64,000 nt of DNA from Chitinophaga sp. HK235 (GTDB lineage: Bacteria; Bacteroidota; Bacteroidia; Chitinophagales; Chitinophagaceae), in assembly GCF_018255755.1 (NCBI RefSeq), contig NZ_CP073766.1, forward strand, positions 5,454,501 through 5,518,500, in the 5' to 3' direction. Shown here piece by piece: positions 1 through 8,298 of this stretch. The notes under the pieces are model-generated. The model was not told the origin of the DNA. It searched no databases and saw only the letters and a list, made by a program, of their open reading frames with translations. The position numbers and the translations under genes were made by a program. Numbering within the stretch: the stretch's first letter is position 1; each line of letters starts with the position of its first letter.

Positions 1-369
1 TTTTGCCAGTTTCTTGTTTTTCAAATCTTTGATCATTGCCTGTGTTTGTGTGTACAGGTTTTCGCCGGTGGCTTCTTTCAGCAGATTGTCGAATTCGGCG
101 CGGCCAATATTGGCCGGGAAATCCAGGTAATGCCATTTATTGGTATGATCGTACTGGTGGGTGGTGTCAGATTTGATAAAATCCGGCCAGTTGGCGATCA
201 TCGGCATACTTTGGCGTCCGAGGATGTTAATAACGGCTTTTTTAGCCTGTGGAGTCAGGTGCTGCCAGGCAATTTCCGCTACAATGCGGTGCCCGTTGGG
301 CCCCCAGGCAAAGCTGGCTAAAGGCAGTAAAAAGGACAGGAACAGTCCTGTCAAGATCTTTTTTCTCAT
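1..369 (-). CDS. S1/P1 nuclease, N-terminal part (runs off left edge)
   Basis: The minus strand is open from an ATG at 369 to the window edge, 123 codons, so only the N-terminus is present. A signal peptide of about 21 residues ends in SFA, followed by Trp22-Gly-Pro-Asn-Gly-His27. In S1/P1 nucleases the mature N-terminal Trp and a His five residues later bind the zinc cluster, so cleavage before Trp22 fits. Further expected ligands are visible: Asp in NWPDF (about residue 63) and His in KWHYLD (about residue 80). The family is a secreted, zinc-dependent endonuclease acting on single-stranded DNA and RNA. The C-terminal ligands lie outside the window, so intactness cannot be judged. It diverges from uvrB and has its own -7 box at 392-399. 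Confidence 0.9.
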   Translation of the reverse strand, partial: MRKKILTGLFLSFLLPLASFAWGPNGHRIVAEIAWQHLTPQAKKAVINILGRQSMPMIANWPDFIKSDTTHQYDHTNKWHYLDFPANIGRAEFDNLLKEATGENLYTQTQAMIKDLKNKKLAK

Positions 370-391
370 AAGTTAGTTATGATTGAAGGGG

Positions 392-399
392 CAAAATTA
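392..399 (-). promoter_or_regulatory. -7 box for the S1/P1 nuclease gene
   Basis: TAATTTTG on the minus strand matches the Bacteroidota -7 consensus TAnnTTTG exactly, 22 bp upstream of the ATG. No good -33 TTTG is seen. Confidence 0.45.
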
Positions 400-471
400 A
401 AGCTCTTTTTTTAACACTTTAGCACGCTGTTCTTTAGTATTTTTACATACTGCTCAAATGAAAGTTTCAAT

Positions 472-2526
472 ATGCCATTTAAGATACAAGCGCCTTACGC
501 TCCTGCTGGTGATCAGCCGGAAGCTATCAAACAGTTGACCCTGGGATTACAGGAAGGTGAACAATATCAGACCCTGCTGGGGGTGACCGGTTCAGGTAAG
601 ACCTTTACAGTAGCCAATGTGATTCAGAATGTACAACGTCCTACCCTGGTGCTCACCCATAACAAAACCCTGGTAGCCCAGCTGTACGGGGAACTGAGAC
701 AGTTTTTTCCCGAGAATGCGGTAGAGTATTTCGTTTCCTACTATGATTACTACCAGCCTGAAGCATACATGCCGGTAAGTGATACGTACATAGAAAAAGA
801 CCTCGCCATCAACGAAGAGCTGGACAAACTCCGTTTGAAAGCTACCTCCAATCTGCTTTCCGGTCGCCGGGACATCATCGTGGTGGCCAGCGTGTCCTGC
901 ATTTATGGTATGGGTAACCCGACCGATTATGAAAACGGGATCATCCGTATTCAACGTGGACAGGCCTTCAGCCGCAATGCTTTCCTGCACGGATTGGTTA
1001 ATTCACTCTACAGCCGTACTACCGGCGACTTTAACAGGGGAAACTTCCGGGTACAGGGTGATACAGTAGACATCAACCTGCCCTATGTGGATTATGGTTA
1101 TCGGATTACCTTCTTCGGAGATGAAATTGAGGAGATAGAAAGTTTTGATGTACAGAACGGAAAACGGATCGGTACGATGGATAATGCGGCCATTTTCCCG
1201 GCCAACCTGTATCTGGCGCCGAAAGATATTCTGCAGCAGGTGATCTATGAGATTCAGGACGAGCTGCATGCCCAGGTAGAGTATTTCAAAGCCAATGGTA
1301 AACTGATAGAAGCCCAGCGTTTGTCTGAAAGAGTGAACTATGATGTGGAGATGATCCGCGAACTGGGCTACTGTAGTGGTATCGAGAACTATTCCCGTTT
1401 CCTGGACAGGCGTAAGCCCGGAACCCGTCCTTTCTGTCTGCTGGACTATTTCCCGAAAGATTTTTTACTGGTGATTGATGAGAGCCATGTGACCGTGCCA
1501 CAGATCAGTGGGATGTATGGCGGCGACCGTTCCCGTAAGCTCAACCTGGTAGAGTTTGGCTTTAGGCTGCCTTCAGCACTGGATAACCGGCCGCTTAATT
1601 TCTATGAGTTCGAAAACCTGGTGAATCAGGCCATTTTTGTAAGTGCCACCCCTGGTGAATACGAATTGAAGAAAACAGAAGGTGTTGTGGTGGAACAGGT
1701 GGTACGTCCTACCGGTTTGCTGGAGCCGCCTATTGAGGTAAGGCCCAGTGTGAACCAGGTAGACGATCTGCTGGATGAGATTGACAAGCGGGTACAGAAA
1801 GGCGACCGTGTGCTGGTAACTACACTGACCAAACGTATGGCGGAGGAGATGGACAAATACCTGGGCAGGATCAATATCAAGTCGCGGTATATCCACTCGG
1901 AAGTGGATACCCTGGAGCGTATCGAGATATTGCGTGACTTGCGTCTGGGCAATATAGACGTGCTGGTAGGTGTGAACCTGCTGAGGGAAGGACTTGACCT
2001 GCCAGAGGTGTCGCTGGTGGCTATTCTGGATGCAGATAAAGAGGGTTTCCTGCGTGATGAAAGGTCTTTGACACAGACAGCGGGACGTGCTGCGCGTAAC
2101 GTAGACGGGCTGGTGATCTTTTATGCAGACCATATTACAGACAGTATGCAGCGTACGATCGATGAAACGGATCGTCGCCGTGAGAAGCAGCAGGCATTTA
2201 ACCTGGAGCATAATATTACGCCCCGTACGGTACGCAAAAGCAAAGAGCAGATCCTGGGTCAGACTTCTGTATTGGAAATCAAACATTTCGACGAATCCTC
2301 TCCGTATGCTGTGCATGATGAAGTGACGTTGGTAGCTGAAGATGCCATGCAAGTGGCTAAGGAAACCACCGCTGCGGCGAAAACGATTCCGCAGATGGAA
2401 AAGGCAATTTCGAAAGTCAAGAAAGATATGGAAAAGGCTGCGAAGGACCTGGACTTTATGGAAGCGGCCCGTTTACGCGATCAGATGTTTGCGATGGAGC
2501 GGGAATTACAGGAAATGAAACAATAA
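472..2526 (+). CDS. uvrB: Excinuclease ABC subunit B (UvrB)
   Basis: The 684-residue product has the full UvrB layout. Walker A GVTGSGKT lies at residues 37-44, the YYDYYQPEAY beta-hairpin near 92-101 and the DESH motif II at 336-339. A helicase C-terminal domain carries GVNLLREGLDLP and QTAGRAARN, and a C-terminal UVR domain (about 640-680) with KDMEKAAKDLDFMEAARLRD contacts UvrA/UvrC. UvrB is the damage-verification helicase of nucleotide excision repair: it is loaded by UvrA2 and then recruits UvrC. The length is normal for the family and all motifs look intact. The ATG at 472 starts exactly at the conserved N-terminus. No uvrA or uvrC is adjacent. Confidence 0.98.
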   Translation: MPFKIQAPYAPAGDQPEAIKQLTLGLQEGEQYQTLLGVTGSGKTFTVANVIQNVQRPTLVLTHNKTLVAQLYGELRQFFPENAVEYFVSYYDYYQPEAYMPVSDTYIEKDLAINEELDKLRLKATSNLLSGRRDIIVVASVSCIYGMGNPTDYENGIIRIQRGQAFSRNAFLHGLVNSLYSRTTGDFNRGNFRVQGDTVDINLPYVDYGYRITFFGDEIEEIESFDVQNGKRIGTMDNAAIFPANLYLAPKDILQQVIYEIQDELHAQVEYFKANGKLIEAQRLSERVNYDVEMIRELGYCSGIENYSRFLDRRKPGTRPFCLLDYFPKDFLLVIDESHVTVPQISGMYGGDRSRKLNLVEFGFRLPSALDNRPLNFYEFENLVNQAIFVSATPGEYELKKTEGVVVEQVVRPTGLLEPPIEVRPSVNQVDDLLDEIDKRVQKGDRVLVTTLTKRMAEEMDKYLGRINIKSRYIHSEVDTLERIEILRDLRLGNIDVLVGVNLLREGLDLPEVSLVAILDADKEGFLRDERSLTQTAGRAARNVDGLVIFYADHITDSMQRTIDETDRRREKQQAFNLEHNITPRTVRKSKEQILGQTSVLEIKHFDESSPYAVHDEVTLVAEDAMQVAKETTAAAKTIPQMEKAISKVKKDMEKAAKDLDFMEAARLRDQMFAMERELQEMKQ

Positions 2527-2934
2527 TAATCTCTTCCTTCTAAAAATATTATATGTAATTATTTATAATATAACATTGTGAATCTGATTTCACAATGTTA
2601 TATTATAAATATGTAATTGTTTGTTAAACATGATGTTGAAAGTGATTCAGCGGAATTGTAGTAGAACGTTAGCCGATTTTTTTTAAATAAATCTCAACCC
2701 TTCTTTTGTTGTTTGTAATTGATTGATAATTATCTATTTGTGTAGATATTATCGATTGTAATGCCTTTGTTTAGCAACAGGAAATAATAATTAATATTAT
2801 TAATATTTATAATTTAATTGACGCAATCCTAATTTTTGTTGTCTTAATTAAAATTTTTCTATTTTTCAGTCATTCTATTTGATGTTTTAAATTTCACTTC
2901 TACTTTTATTTAAGAAATTTAAAAATCAAATGCT
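2527..2934. other. AT-rich intergenic region, uvrB to amtB
   Basis: No gene is seen in these 408 bases. They contain the 23-bp inverted repeat described separately and otherwise very AT-rich DNA. No TAnnTTTG box matches well; TGCCTTTG near 2762 is one base off. No clear sigma-54 site was seen despite the nitrogen-related downstream gene. Confidence 0.6.
2551..2618. repeat. 23-bp perfect inverted repeat flanked by 10-bp direct repeats
   Basis: Arms at 2560-2582 and 2589-2611 are perfect reverse complements around a 6-base loop. ATATGTAATT occurs at 2551-2560 and 2609-2618 as a direct repeat at the outer ends, overlapping the outer stem bases. The hairpin lies just after uvrB and has no T-run, so it is not a typical intrinsic terminator, though it may stop or stabilise the uvrB transcript. 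The direct repeats recall a target-site duplication, but the element is too small to call mobile. Confidence 0.7.
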
Positions 2935-4323
2935 ATGAAGAAAAATTCATTCCAAGACTATCTCCCCTTTATTTTTCTGGCGATAGTGGCAATAATTGGA
3001 ATTTTTATTCCAGCTTTCCCTAACTTTTCAGATGTTAGTAAATATAATACGGCTGACATCGCCTGGATTCTGGTAGCATCTTCCCTGGTATTTTTAATGA
3101 CACCGGGTCTGTCTTTCTTTTATGGCGGGATGGTAAACCGGAAGAATGTTATTTCCACCATGATGCAAAGCTTTATAGCTACTGGTCTGATCAGCGTTGT
3201 GTGGGTGGTGGTAGGTTTTAGTCTGGCATTTGGAAAATCTTATCATGGCATTATTGGTGACCCCTACTCCTTCTTTATGTTCCGCAATGTTGGATCAGGT
3301 GCTCCCTGGAGCCTGGCTCCTACTATTCCGCTGTTGTTGTTTGCGCTCTTTCAGATGAAGTTTGCCATCATCACTCCTGCGCTGGTAGTAGGTGCTGTAG
3401 CGGAAAGGATCCGTTTTACTTCCTATGTGTTGTTCATGGTGTTGTTCAGCATATTGGTATATGCGCCAATCGCACACTGGACCTGGCATCCGGACGGTAT
3501 ATTGTTTAAACTCGGTGTACTCGACTTTGCCGGTGGTACCGTGGTGCATATCTCTGCAGGTTGTGCGGCACTGGCGGGTGCGCTGGTGCTCAAACGCCGG
3601 AAAGACCATATCGAAAAGAAAGAACTGCAGCCGGCCAATATCCCCTTCGTATTATTAGGTACCGGTTTGCTGTGGTTCGGTTGGTTTGGTTTTAACGCTG
3701 GTTCGGCACTGGGTGCCAATGCGTTGGCTGCTACTGCCTTTGCTACTACCAATACCGCCACTGCTGCTGCTGGTTTGTCATGGGTGTTCTTTGATGTGAT
3801 CCGTGGCAGAAAACCATCTGCACTCGGTTTCTGTATAGGCGCTGTGGTAGGGCTGGTAGCCATCACACCAGCTGCCGGTTATGTTGCTATCCCACAGAGT
3901 ATATTCATCGGTTTTATAGCAGCCATCATATCCAACATGGCCGTTCACTGGAAGTCCAAAACCAGCCTCGACGACACACTGGACGTATTCCCTTGCCATG
4001 GCCTGGGTGGTATGGTAGGTATGTTGCTCACCGGCATCTTCGCTACCAAAGCAATCAATGAAGGCGGTAACAATGGCTGGTTATACGGCAATTTCGACCT
4101 CTTCAAAAATCAGGTACTCGGATTGCTGCTGGTGGTAGGTTACAGCTTTATCATGTCTGTTGCCATCTTCAAACTGATCAACCTGATCCATCCGCTGCGC
4201 GTATCTGAAGATGAAGAAGCACTGGGCCTCGATGTTACACAACACAACGAACACTATCATCCTGCGATGATGAGTGTTACCGACAACGGCACGCTCAAGG
4301 AAGAAGAACTGGTACATTCCTGA
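2935..4323 (+). CDS. amtB: Ammonium transporter (Amt/MEP family)
   Basis: The 462-residue polytopic membrane protein has the Amt signature DFAGGTVVHISAG, with the first pore His at 205 and the second in FPCHGLGGM (His355), the conserved twin-His pair of the conduction path. SFFYGGMVNRKN near residue 65 is also characteristic. It takes up ammonium across the inner membrane. No cleaved signal peptide is evident; the first hydrophobic segment starts near residue 10. The C-terminal tail is cytoplasmic and acidic. No glnK/PII gene is adjacent, which is unusual compared with many bacteria. A BBP2-type porin follows on the same strand and may serve the same nutrient route. Confidence 0.97.
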   Translation: MKKNSFQDYLPFIFLAIVAIIGIFIPAFPNFSDVSKYNTADIAWILVASSLVFLMTPGLSFFYGGMVNRKNVISTMMQSFIATGLISVVWVVVGFSLAFGKSYHGIIGDPYSFFMFRNVGSGAPWSLAPTIPLLLFALFQMKFAIITPALVVGAVAERIRFTSYVLFMVLFSILVYAPIAHWTWHPDGILFKLGVLDFAGGTVVHISAGCAALAGALVLKRRKDHIEKKELQPANIPFVLLGTGLLWFGWFGFNAGSALGANALAATAFATTNTATAAAGLSWVFFDVIRGRKPSALGFCIGAVVGLVAITPAAGYVAIPQSIFIGFIAAIISNMAVHWKSKTSLDDTLDVFPCHGLGGMVGMLLTGIFATKAINEGGNNGWLYGNFDLFKNQVLGLLLVVGYSFIMSVAIFKLINLIHPLRVSEDEEALGLDVTQHNEHYHPAMMSVTDNGTLKEEELVHS

Positions 4324-4433
4324 AAAGTACCGCCCGTCATGACCCTCCGTGAAAGTAAGTTCTTTGAGTTTGATTCTGACCTTTATCAATTTTATTAAAA
4401 CGTATATACATTACCGTTTGAAAGATCTGGAAT

Positions 4434-4499
4434 GGGTAATCATATAAAACCAGCTGGCCGTTGAAAAACCCAATGCTGAAATCATTTTATTGATTACCC
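4434..4499 (+). other. Long imperfect hairpin in the leader of the porin gene
   Basis: GGGTAATCA-T-ATAAAA at 4434-4449 pairs with TTTTATTGATTACCC at 4485-4499, a 15-bp stem with one bulged T. The 35-base interior holds the palindrome CCAGCTGG. It has no T-run and lies about 100 bases before the porin ATG, so it could be a structured leader or an operator. Confidence 0.5.
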
Positions 4500-4597
4500 G
4501 TTCCTTCTATGTAGCACAGGAACGCACGCATCCCCAAAACAATACGCAGGAGAAGGCCGCATCATTACTTACCATTTATCAACCAAACTATAAGTAC

Positions 4598-5680
4598 ATG
4601 AAACGAATGCTAACGACCTTATTGCTGACGGGTAGCCACTTTGTTGCCTGGTCACAATCCTCCGACACCCTGCCCGCGCCGGCACTTAAAATCTCAGGTT
4701 CTGCTGACGTCTATTATAAATACAACCTGAACGGCAATAATACAGATAACAAAACCAGCTTCACCAATTCACACAACTCCTTTGAACTGGGAATGGTATC
4801 GCTGAAAGTAGAGCATGGTTTCAAAAAAGGAAGTATAGTGGCCGACCTCGGCTTTGGAAAAAGGGCAGGAGAATTCTCCTATAATGAACCGCCTTCTCCG
4901 TCAAATGGATTGTCGATGGCTATCAAACAACTGTATGTTTCCTATCTGCTCACAGAAAAAATAAAATTGAGTCTCGGTAGTTATGCTACTCATGTGGGAT
5001 ACGAACTGGTGGATGCCTATCTGAACAGGAACTACAGTATGAGTTATATGTTCAGCTATGGTCCGTTCTTTCATACCGGCATCAAAGCTGATATTACCCT
5101 CAGCTCGTCGCTGAGCGCGATGGTAGGCGTGTTTAATCCTACCGATCTTAAATCTGTCACCTTAAACAGTCATAAATATATAGGGGCACAGCTGGGCTTT
5201 GCTCCGGCAGAAACGCCCGTTAAGCTCTATCTCAACTATCTGGAGGGAAAAGATACCTTCGGCATACAGAATCATCAGGTGGATGTAGTGGCCACCTACC
5301 AGGTAAATAAGGTACTGGGGCTGGGTTTCAACGGTACCTACAGCACCTACCTGGATACCCGGACGCCTAAAGAAAGCAGCAGGAATGCCAACTGGTGGGG
5401 CTCTGCCTTGTATGTGAATTGTGATTTTACGGATAAGCTGGGTCTTACGTTGCGCGGAGAATATTTCAGTGATAAGGATGGGGTGAAAGTATTTGGTGCT
5501 GTGCCAGGTGGAGGTAATGTAGTGGCTGGTACGCTGTCGTTCAACTATAAGGCAGGAAACCTGACGATTATACCGGAGTTCAGGATAGATAAAGCTTCTG
5601 CAGATATTTTTAACAAGTCTGGCGGAGCTCCTTATAATGTAACGTCCAATGTATTGTTAGCCGCCGTATATCATTTTTGA
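4598..5680 (+). CDS. Outer-membrane porin, BBP2/OmpL-like
   Basis: The chosen ATG at 4598 gives 360 residues starting with a signal peptide that ends near VAWSQ. A longer frame from 4490 would put 36 non-signal residues first. The mature part shows alternating beta-strand patterns, with LKISGSADVYYKYNLNG at the start, IKQLYVSYLLTEKIKLSLGSYATHVGYE in the middle and a C-terminal aromatic strand ending VYHF, as expected of a Bam-assembled barrel. It resembles the putative beta-barrel porin-2 family. The substrate is unknown. Its position directly after amtB suggests a role in nitrogen-compound uptake, but that is inference from context only. Confidence 0.85.
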   Translation: MKRMLTTLLLTGSHFVAWSQSSDTLPAPALKISGSADVYYKYNLNGNNTDNKTSFTNSHNSFELGMVSLKVEHGFKKGSIVADLGFGKRAGEFSYNEPPSPSNGLSMAIKQLYVSYLLTEKIKLSLGSYATHVGYELVDAYLNRNYSMSYMFSYGPFFHTGIKADITLSSSLSAMVGVFNPTDLKSVTLNSHKYIGAQLGFAPAETPVKLYLNYLEGKDTFGIQNHQVDVVATYQVNKVLGLGFNGTYSTYLDTRTPKESSRNANWWGSALYVNCDFTDKLGLTLRGEYFSDKDGVKVFGAVPGGGNVVAGTLSFNYKAGNLTIIPEFRIDKASADIFNKSGGAPYNVTSNVLLAAVYHF

Positions 5681-5737
5681 AACCAAAGTCTGACTCATAT
5701 TCAGAAAAGAATAAAAAACCAGAAAACCCCCATGCAG

Positions 5738-5763
5738 AAACCATCCTTCGGGATGGTTTTTTA
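5738..5763 (+). terminator. Intrinsic terminator after the porin gene
   Basis: AAACCATCC-TTCG-GGATGGTTT with an extended T-run. The 9-bp stem with a stable TTCG tetraloop is a classical terminator for the amtB-porin pair. Confidence 0.9.
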
Positions 5764-5839
5764 TCATTCGTCCTGTTAATTTCAAGACAGGTGCTTACAT
5801 CATAAGCGCTTGTGTATTATCTTGCTATAAAAATTTAAA

Positions 5840-6502
5840 ATGATGTTACAGCCTTCCACGTTGAAGTTTCTGAAATCACTGAAACTGAACAATAACAAGG
5901 TATGGTTTGATGAGCACCGGGACAATTACCTGGCGGCCAAAACCGATTTTGAGAGCATGGTACAACAGCTGATAGATGGTATGGCTAAGCAGGATGCTAC
6001 CTTGGCCGGGTTGCAGCTCAAGGATTGCGTTTTTCGTATATACAAAGACGTTAGATTCTCCAAAGACAAGACGCCTTACAAAATAAACCTGGCCGCTTCA
6101 TTTCAGGCGGGTGGTAAAAAATCGATACTGGCGGGATATTACTTCCACCTGGAGCCGGGAGGCAATAGTTTCGCTGGCGGCGGGCTATGGATGCCGGCTG
6201 CTCCCGAATTGAAAAAAGTGCGGCAGGAGATAGACTACAACTTCGAAGAATTTGAAAGTATCATCTCCAACAAAAACTTTATCAAACATTTCGGAAAGGT
6301 GGAAGGTGATGCACTCAAAACCGTTCCGCAGGGATATCAGCCTGATAATCCCGCTATTGCCTACCTGAAACTGAAAAGCCTTATTGTGACGCATCCCATC
6401 TCTGATGAAACATGCGTACAGCCGTCTCTTGTACGGGAAATACTGAAGACATTTGCGCTCATGCAGCCCCTTATACAGTTCATTAACCGTGCAATGGACT
6501 GA
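5840..6502 (+). CDS. DUF2461 family protein
   Basis: This 220-residue soluble protein matches the DUF2461/TIGR02453 family. Typical segments are LKFLKSLKLNNNKVWFDEHRD at the N-terminus, VFRIYKDVRFSKDKTPYK (about residues 69-86) and YYFHLEPGGNSFAGGGLWMP (about 103-122). The function is unknown. ATG codons at 5840 and 5843 are both possible. The gene stands alone between a terminator and a convergent hairpin, so it is probably monocistronic. Confidence 0.88.
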   Translation: MMLQPSTLKFLKSLKLNNNKVWFDEHRDNYLAAKTDFESMVQQLIDGMAKQDATLAGLQLKDCVFRIYKDVRFSKDKTPYKINLAASFQAGGKKSILAGYYFHLEPGGNSFAGGGLWMPAAPELKKVRQEIDYNFEEFESIISNKNFIKHFGKVEGDALKTVPQGYQPDNPAIAYLKLKSLIVTHPISDETCVQPSLVREILKTFALMQPLIQFINRAMD

Positions 6503-6510
6503 GCCCCCTT

Positions 6511-6580
6511 TTTTTGATTTTCGATTTTTTGATTTAGTGATGCTTATCAATTCCCAAATCAAGAAATCGAAAATCAAAAA
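6511..6580. terminator. Bidirectional hairpin between convergent genes (GATTTTCGATTT type)
   Basis: A 25-bp stem (6511-6535 with 6556-6580) has a single G-T pair and a 20-base loop. T-rich on one side and A-rich on the other, it can terminate both strands. The low-complexity GATTTnCGATTT wording recurs at 12634-12708. Confidence 0.8.
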
Positions 6581-6588
6581 TTTTCCCT

Positions 6589-6840
6589 CTAATTTTTGTG
6601 AATAAGAAATTCGAACGGACGCGCCTTGCGGTTCTTCAGCAGATTCTCCTTGTCTGTTCTTGCGTGGGCAAAACGCTGATTATAAACATTTGCCACCTCA
6701 ATGATAGGAATTATTCCATCCAGAGTATCCTGCTGGTCAACGATGTTCATGATGCGTGATACCTGAGAGGAAAAATTGGTGCTCCACTCTTCGGTAAACT
6801 TGTGCATTAACAAAAGCTCACGATTGGTGTTGGTTTTCAT
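6589..6840 (-). CDS. Small hypothetical protein, 83 residues
   Basis: The family is not recognised. The product is hydrophilic, with no signal peptide or membrane segment, and is mainly helical in appearance (MHKFTEEWSTNFSSQVSRIMNIV in its first third). It ends in a basic stretch, NRKARPFEFLIHKN. A second ATG 11 codons downstream (MHKF) is an alternative start. Codon use and the convergent terminator on its 3' side support a real gene, but no function can be given. Confidence 0.55.
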   Translation of the reverse strand: MKTNTNRELLLMHKFTEEWSTNFSSQVSRIMNIVDQQDTLDGIIPIIEVANVYNQRFAHARTDKENLLKNRKARPFEFLIHKN

Positions 6841-7156
6841 AGGACTTAAAGGGTGTTTTCTGATTAGAAAATAACGATAATATCCGGCATCTCTCTAAAA
6901 TTGGACTACTCTTTTCGCAAAAGCTTAGTTGGCATAGGATTATGTTATCAAAATTGGATTTTCTAAGCCACAAATCAATACTACTTCCGTGTAATTTTTA
7001 CACTTTCCGTGTTATGCAATTGTGAAATGTTCAAAAAAAAGCAAGCGCTAATACGCTTGCTTTTAATGAGTTACAGATATGTTTTCGTGTATTCATACCC
7101 GAGGGCTACGTTTAGGGGGGAATTACGCCACTAAATTACATAGCACGACAGTATGA
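6841..7156. other. Intergenic region between asd and the small hypothetical gene
   Basis: No gene is seen in these 316 bases. They contain the asd terminator at 7033-7064 and a short palindrome GTGTAATTTTTACAC near 6989-7003. No clear promoter box for the 6589-6840 gene was found. Confidence 0.6.
7033..7064 (-). terminator. Intrinsic terminator after asd
   Basis: GCAAGCG-6-CGCTTGC with flanking A/T runs. On the minus strand the stem is followed by eight T, correctly placed downstream of asd. Confidence 0.9.
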
Positions 7157-8146
7157 TTACAACCAGTTCTTCTCTTGCAAAAATTCCGCAATTTGAACCG
7201 CATTTGTTGCAGCTCCTTTGCGAAGGTTGTCTGCCACGATCCACATGTTCACTGTTTTAGGTTGTGTTTCGTCACGGCGGATACGGCCTACAAACACCTC
7301 ATCTTTATCATGGGCGTCTTTAGGCATTGGATACTGTGCTTTAGACGGGTCGTCTACTACGATTATGCCTGGAGTCTGGGAGAGCAGGGTACGGATCTCG
7401 TTTACATCGTATTCGTTTTCGAACTCAATGTTCACTGATTCGCTATGTCCGCCCATTACCGGTATACGTACAGTCGTTGCAGTTACCTTAATAGTATCGT
7501 CACGCATGATTTTTTTAGTCTCGTTCACCATCTTCATCTCCTCTTTCGTATATCCGTTATCGAGAAACACATCAATCTGCGGGATCACATTCAGATCTAT
7601 AGGATAAGCATAGGCCATTTCGCCGCTGATACCCTGTCTTTCATTCATCAGCTGGGTTACCGCCTTTACACCGGTACCGGTTACAGACTGGTAGGTAGAT
7701 ACTACCACCCTTTTGATTTTATATTTTTCGTGCAATGGTTTCAACACCAGCACCATTTGTATGGTAGAGCAGTTAGGATTCGCAATGATCTTGTCTTCCT
7801 GGGTCAGTGCATCACCGTTTACTTCCGGTACTACCAGTTTTTTGGATGGGTCCATTCTCCAGGCGCTGGAGTTGTCGATCACGGTAATACCTGCTGCCGC
7901 AAATTTAGGGGCCCATTCCAGGGAAGTGCTACCGCCGGCAGAGAAAATAGCCACATTGGGCTTCATGGAAATAGCCGTATCAGCGCTCACCACCTTCCAG
8001 GTCTTACCCTTAAATGTTACTTCCTTACCAACGGACTTCTCAGAAGCCACGGGAATCAATTCAGTGACAGGGAAATTCCGCTCTGTCAACACTTGTAACA
8101 TTTTTGAGCCTACCAATCCGGTCGCTCCTACTACGGCAACTTTCAT
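7157..8146 (-). CDS. asd: Aspartate-semialdehyde dehydrogenase
   Basis: This 329-residue enzyme reduces aspartyl-4-phosphate to aspartate semialdehyde with NADPH, feeding the lysine/DAP, threonine and methionine pathways. The N-terminus carries the nucleotide-binding GATGLVGSKM (residues 7-16). The catalytic Cys is in NPNCST (Cys126), and the active-site His is in GGHSESVNIEFE (His234). YQSVTGTGVKA matches the family. The length is normal. It is transcribed alone, with a -7 box at 8175-8182 and a terminator at 7033-7064. Confidence 0.97.
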   Translation of the reverse strand: MKVAVVGATGLVGSKMLQVLTERNFPVTELIPVASEKSVGKEVTFKGKTWKVVSADTAISMKPNVAIFSAGGSTSLEWAPKFAAAGITVIDNSSAWRMDPSKKLVVPEVNGDALTQEDKIIANPNCSTIQMVLVLKPLHEKYKIKRVVVSTYQSVTGTGVKAVTQLMNERQGISGEMAYAYPIDLNVIPQIDVFLDNGYTKEEMKMVNETKKIMRDDTIKVTATTVRIPVMGGHSESVNIEFENEYDVNEIRTLLSQTPGIIVVDDPSKAQYPMPKDAHDKDEVFVGRIRRDETQPKTVNMWIVADNLRKGAATNAVQIAEFLQEKNWL

Positions 8147-8174
8147 TTTGTTTTACATTTTAAAATCTGGACCC

Positions 8175-8182
8175 CAAAATTA
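8175..8182 (-). promoter_or_regulatory. -7 box for asd
   Basis: TAATTTTG on the minus strand matches TAnnTTTG, 28 bp before the asd ATG. The -33 box is not evident. Confidence 0.45.
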
Positions 8183-8298
8183 ATATATACCCCGCGCTTT
8201 TCATAACAATGCAAGGTATTTATTCCTGTTAAGAAGGTATTAACATACTGCCGGGAGATTACACTTATTTTGAGCATAACTCCAAAAAACGTCACAAT

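Noticed and set aside
2619..2934. Sigma-54 promoter for amtB
   Set aside because: No TGGCAC-N5-TTGC pattern was found.
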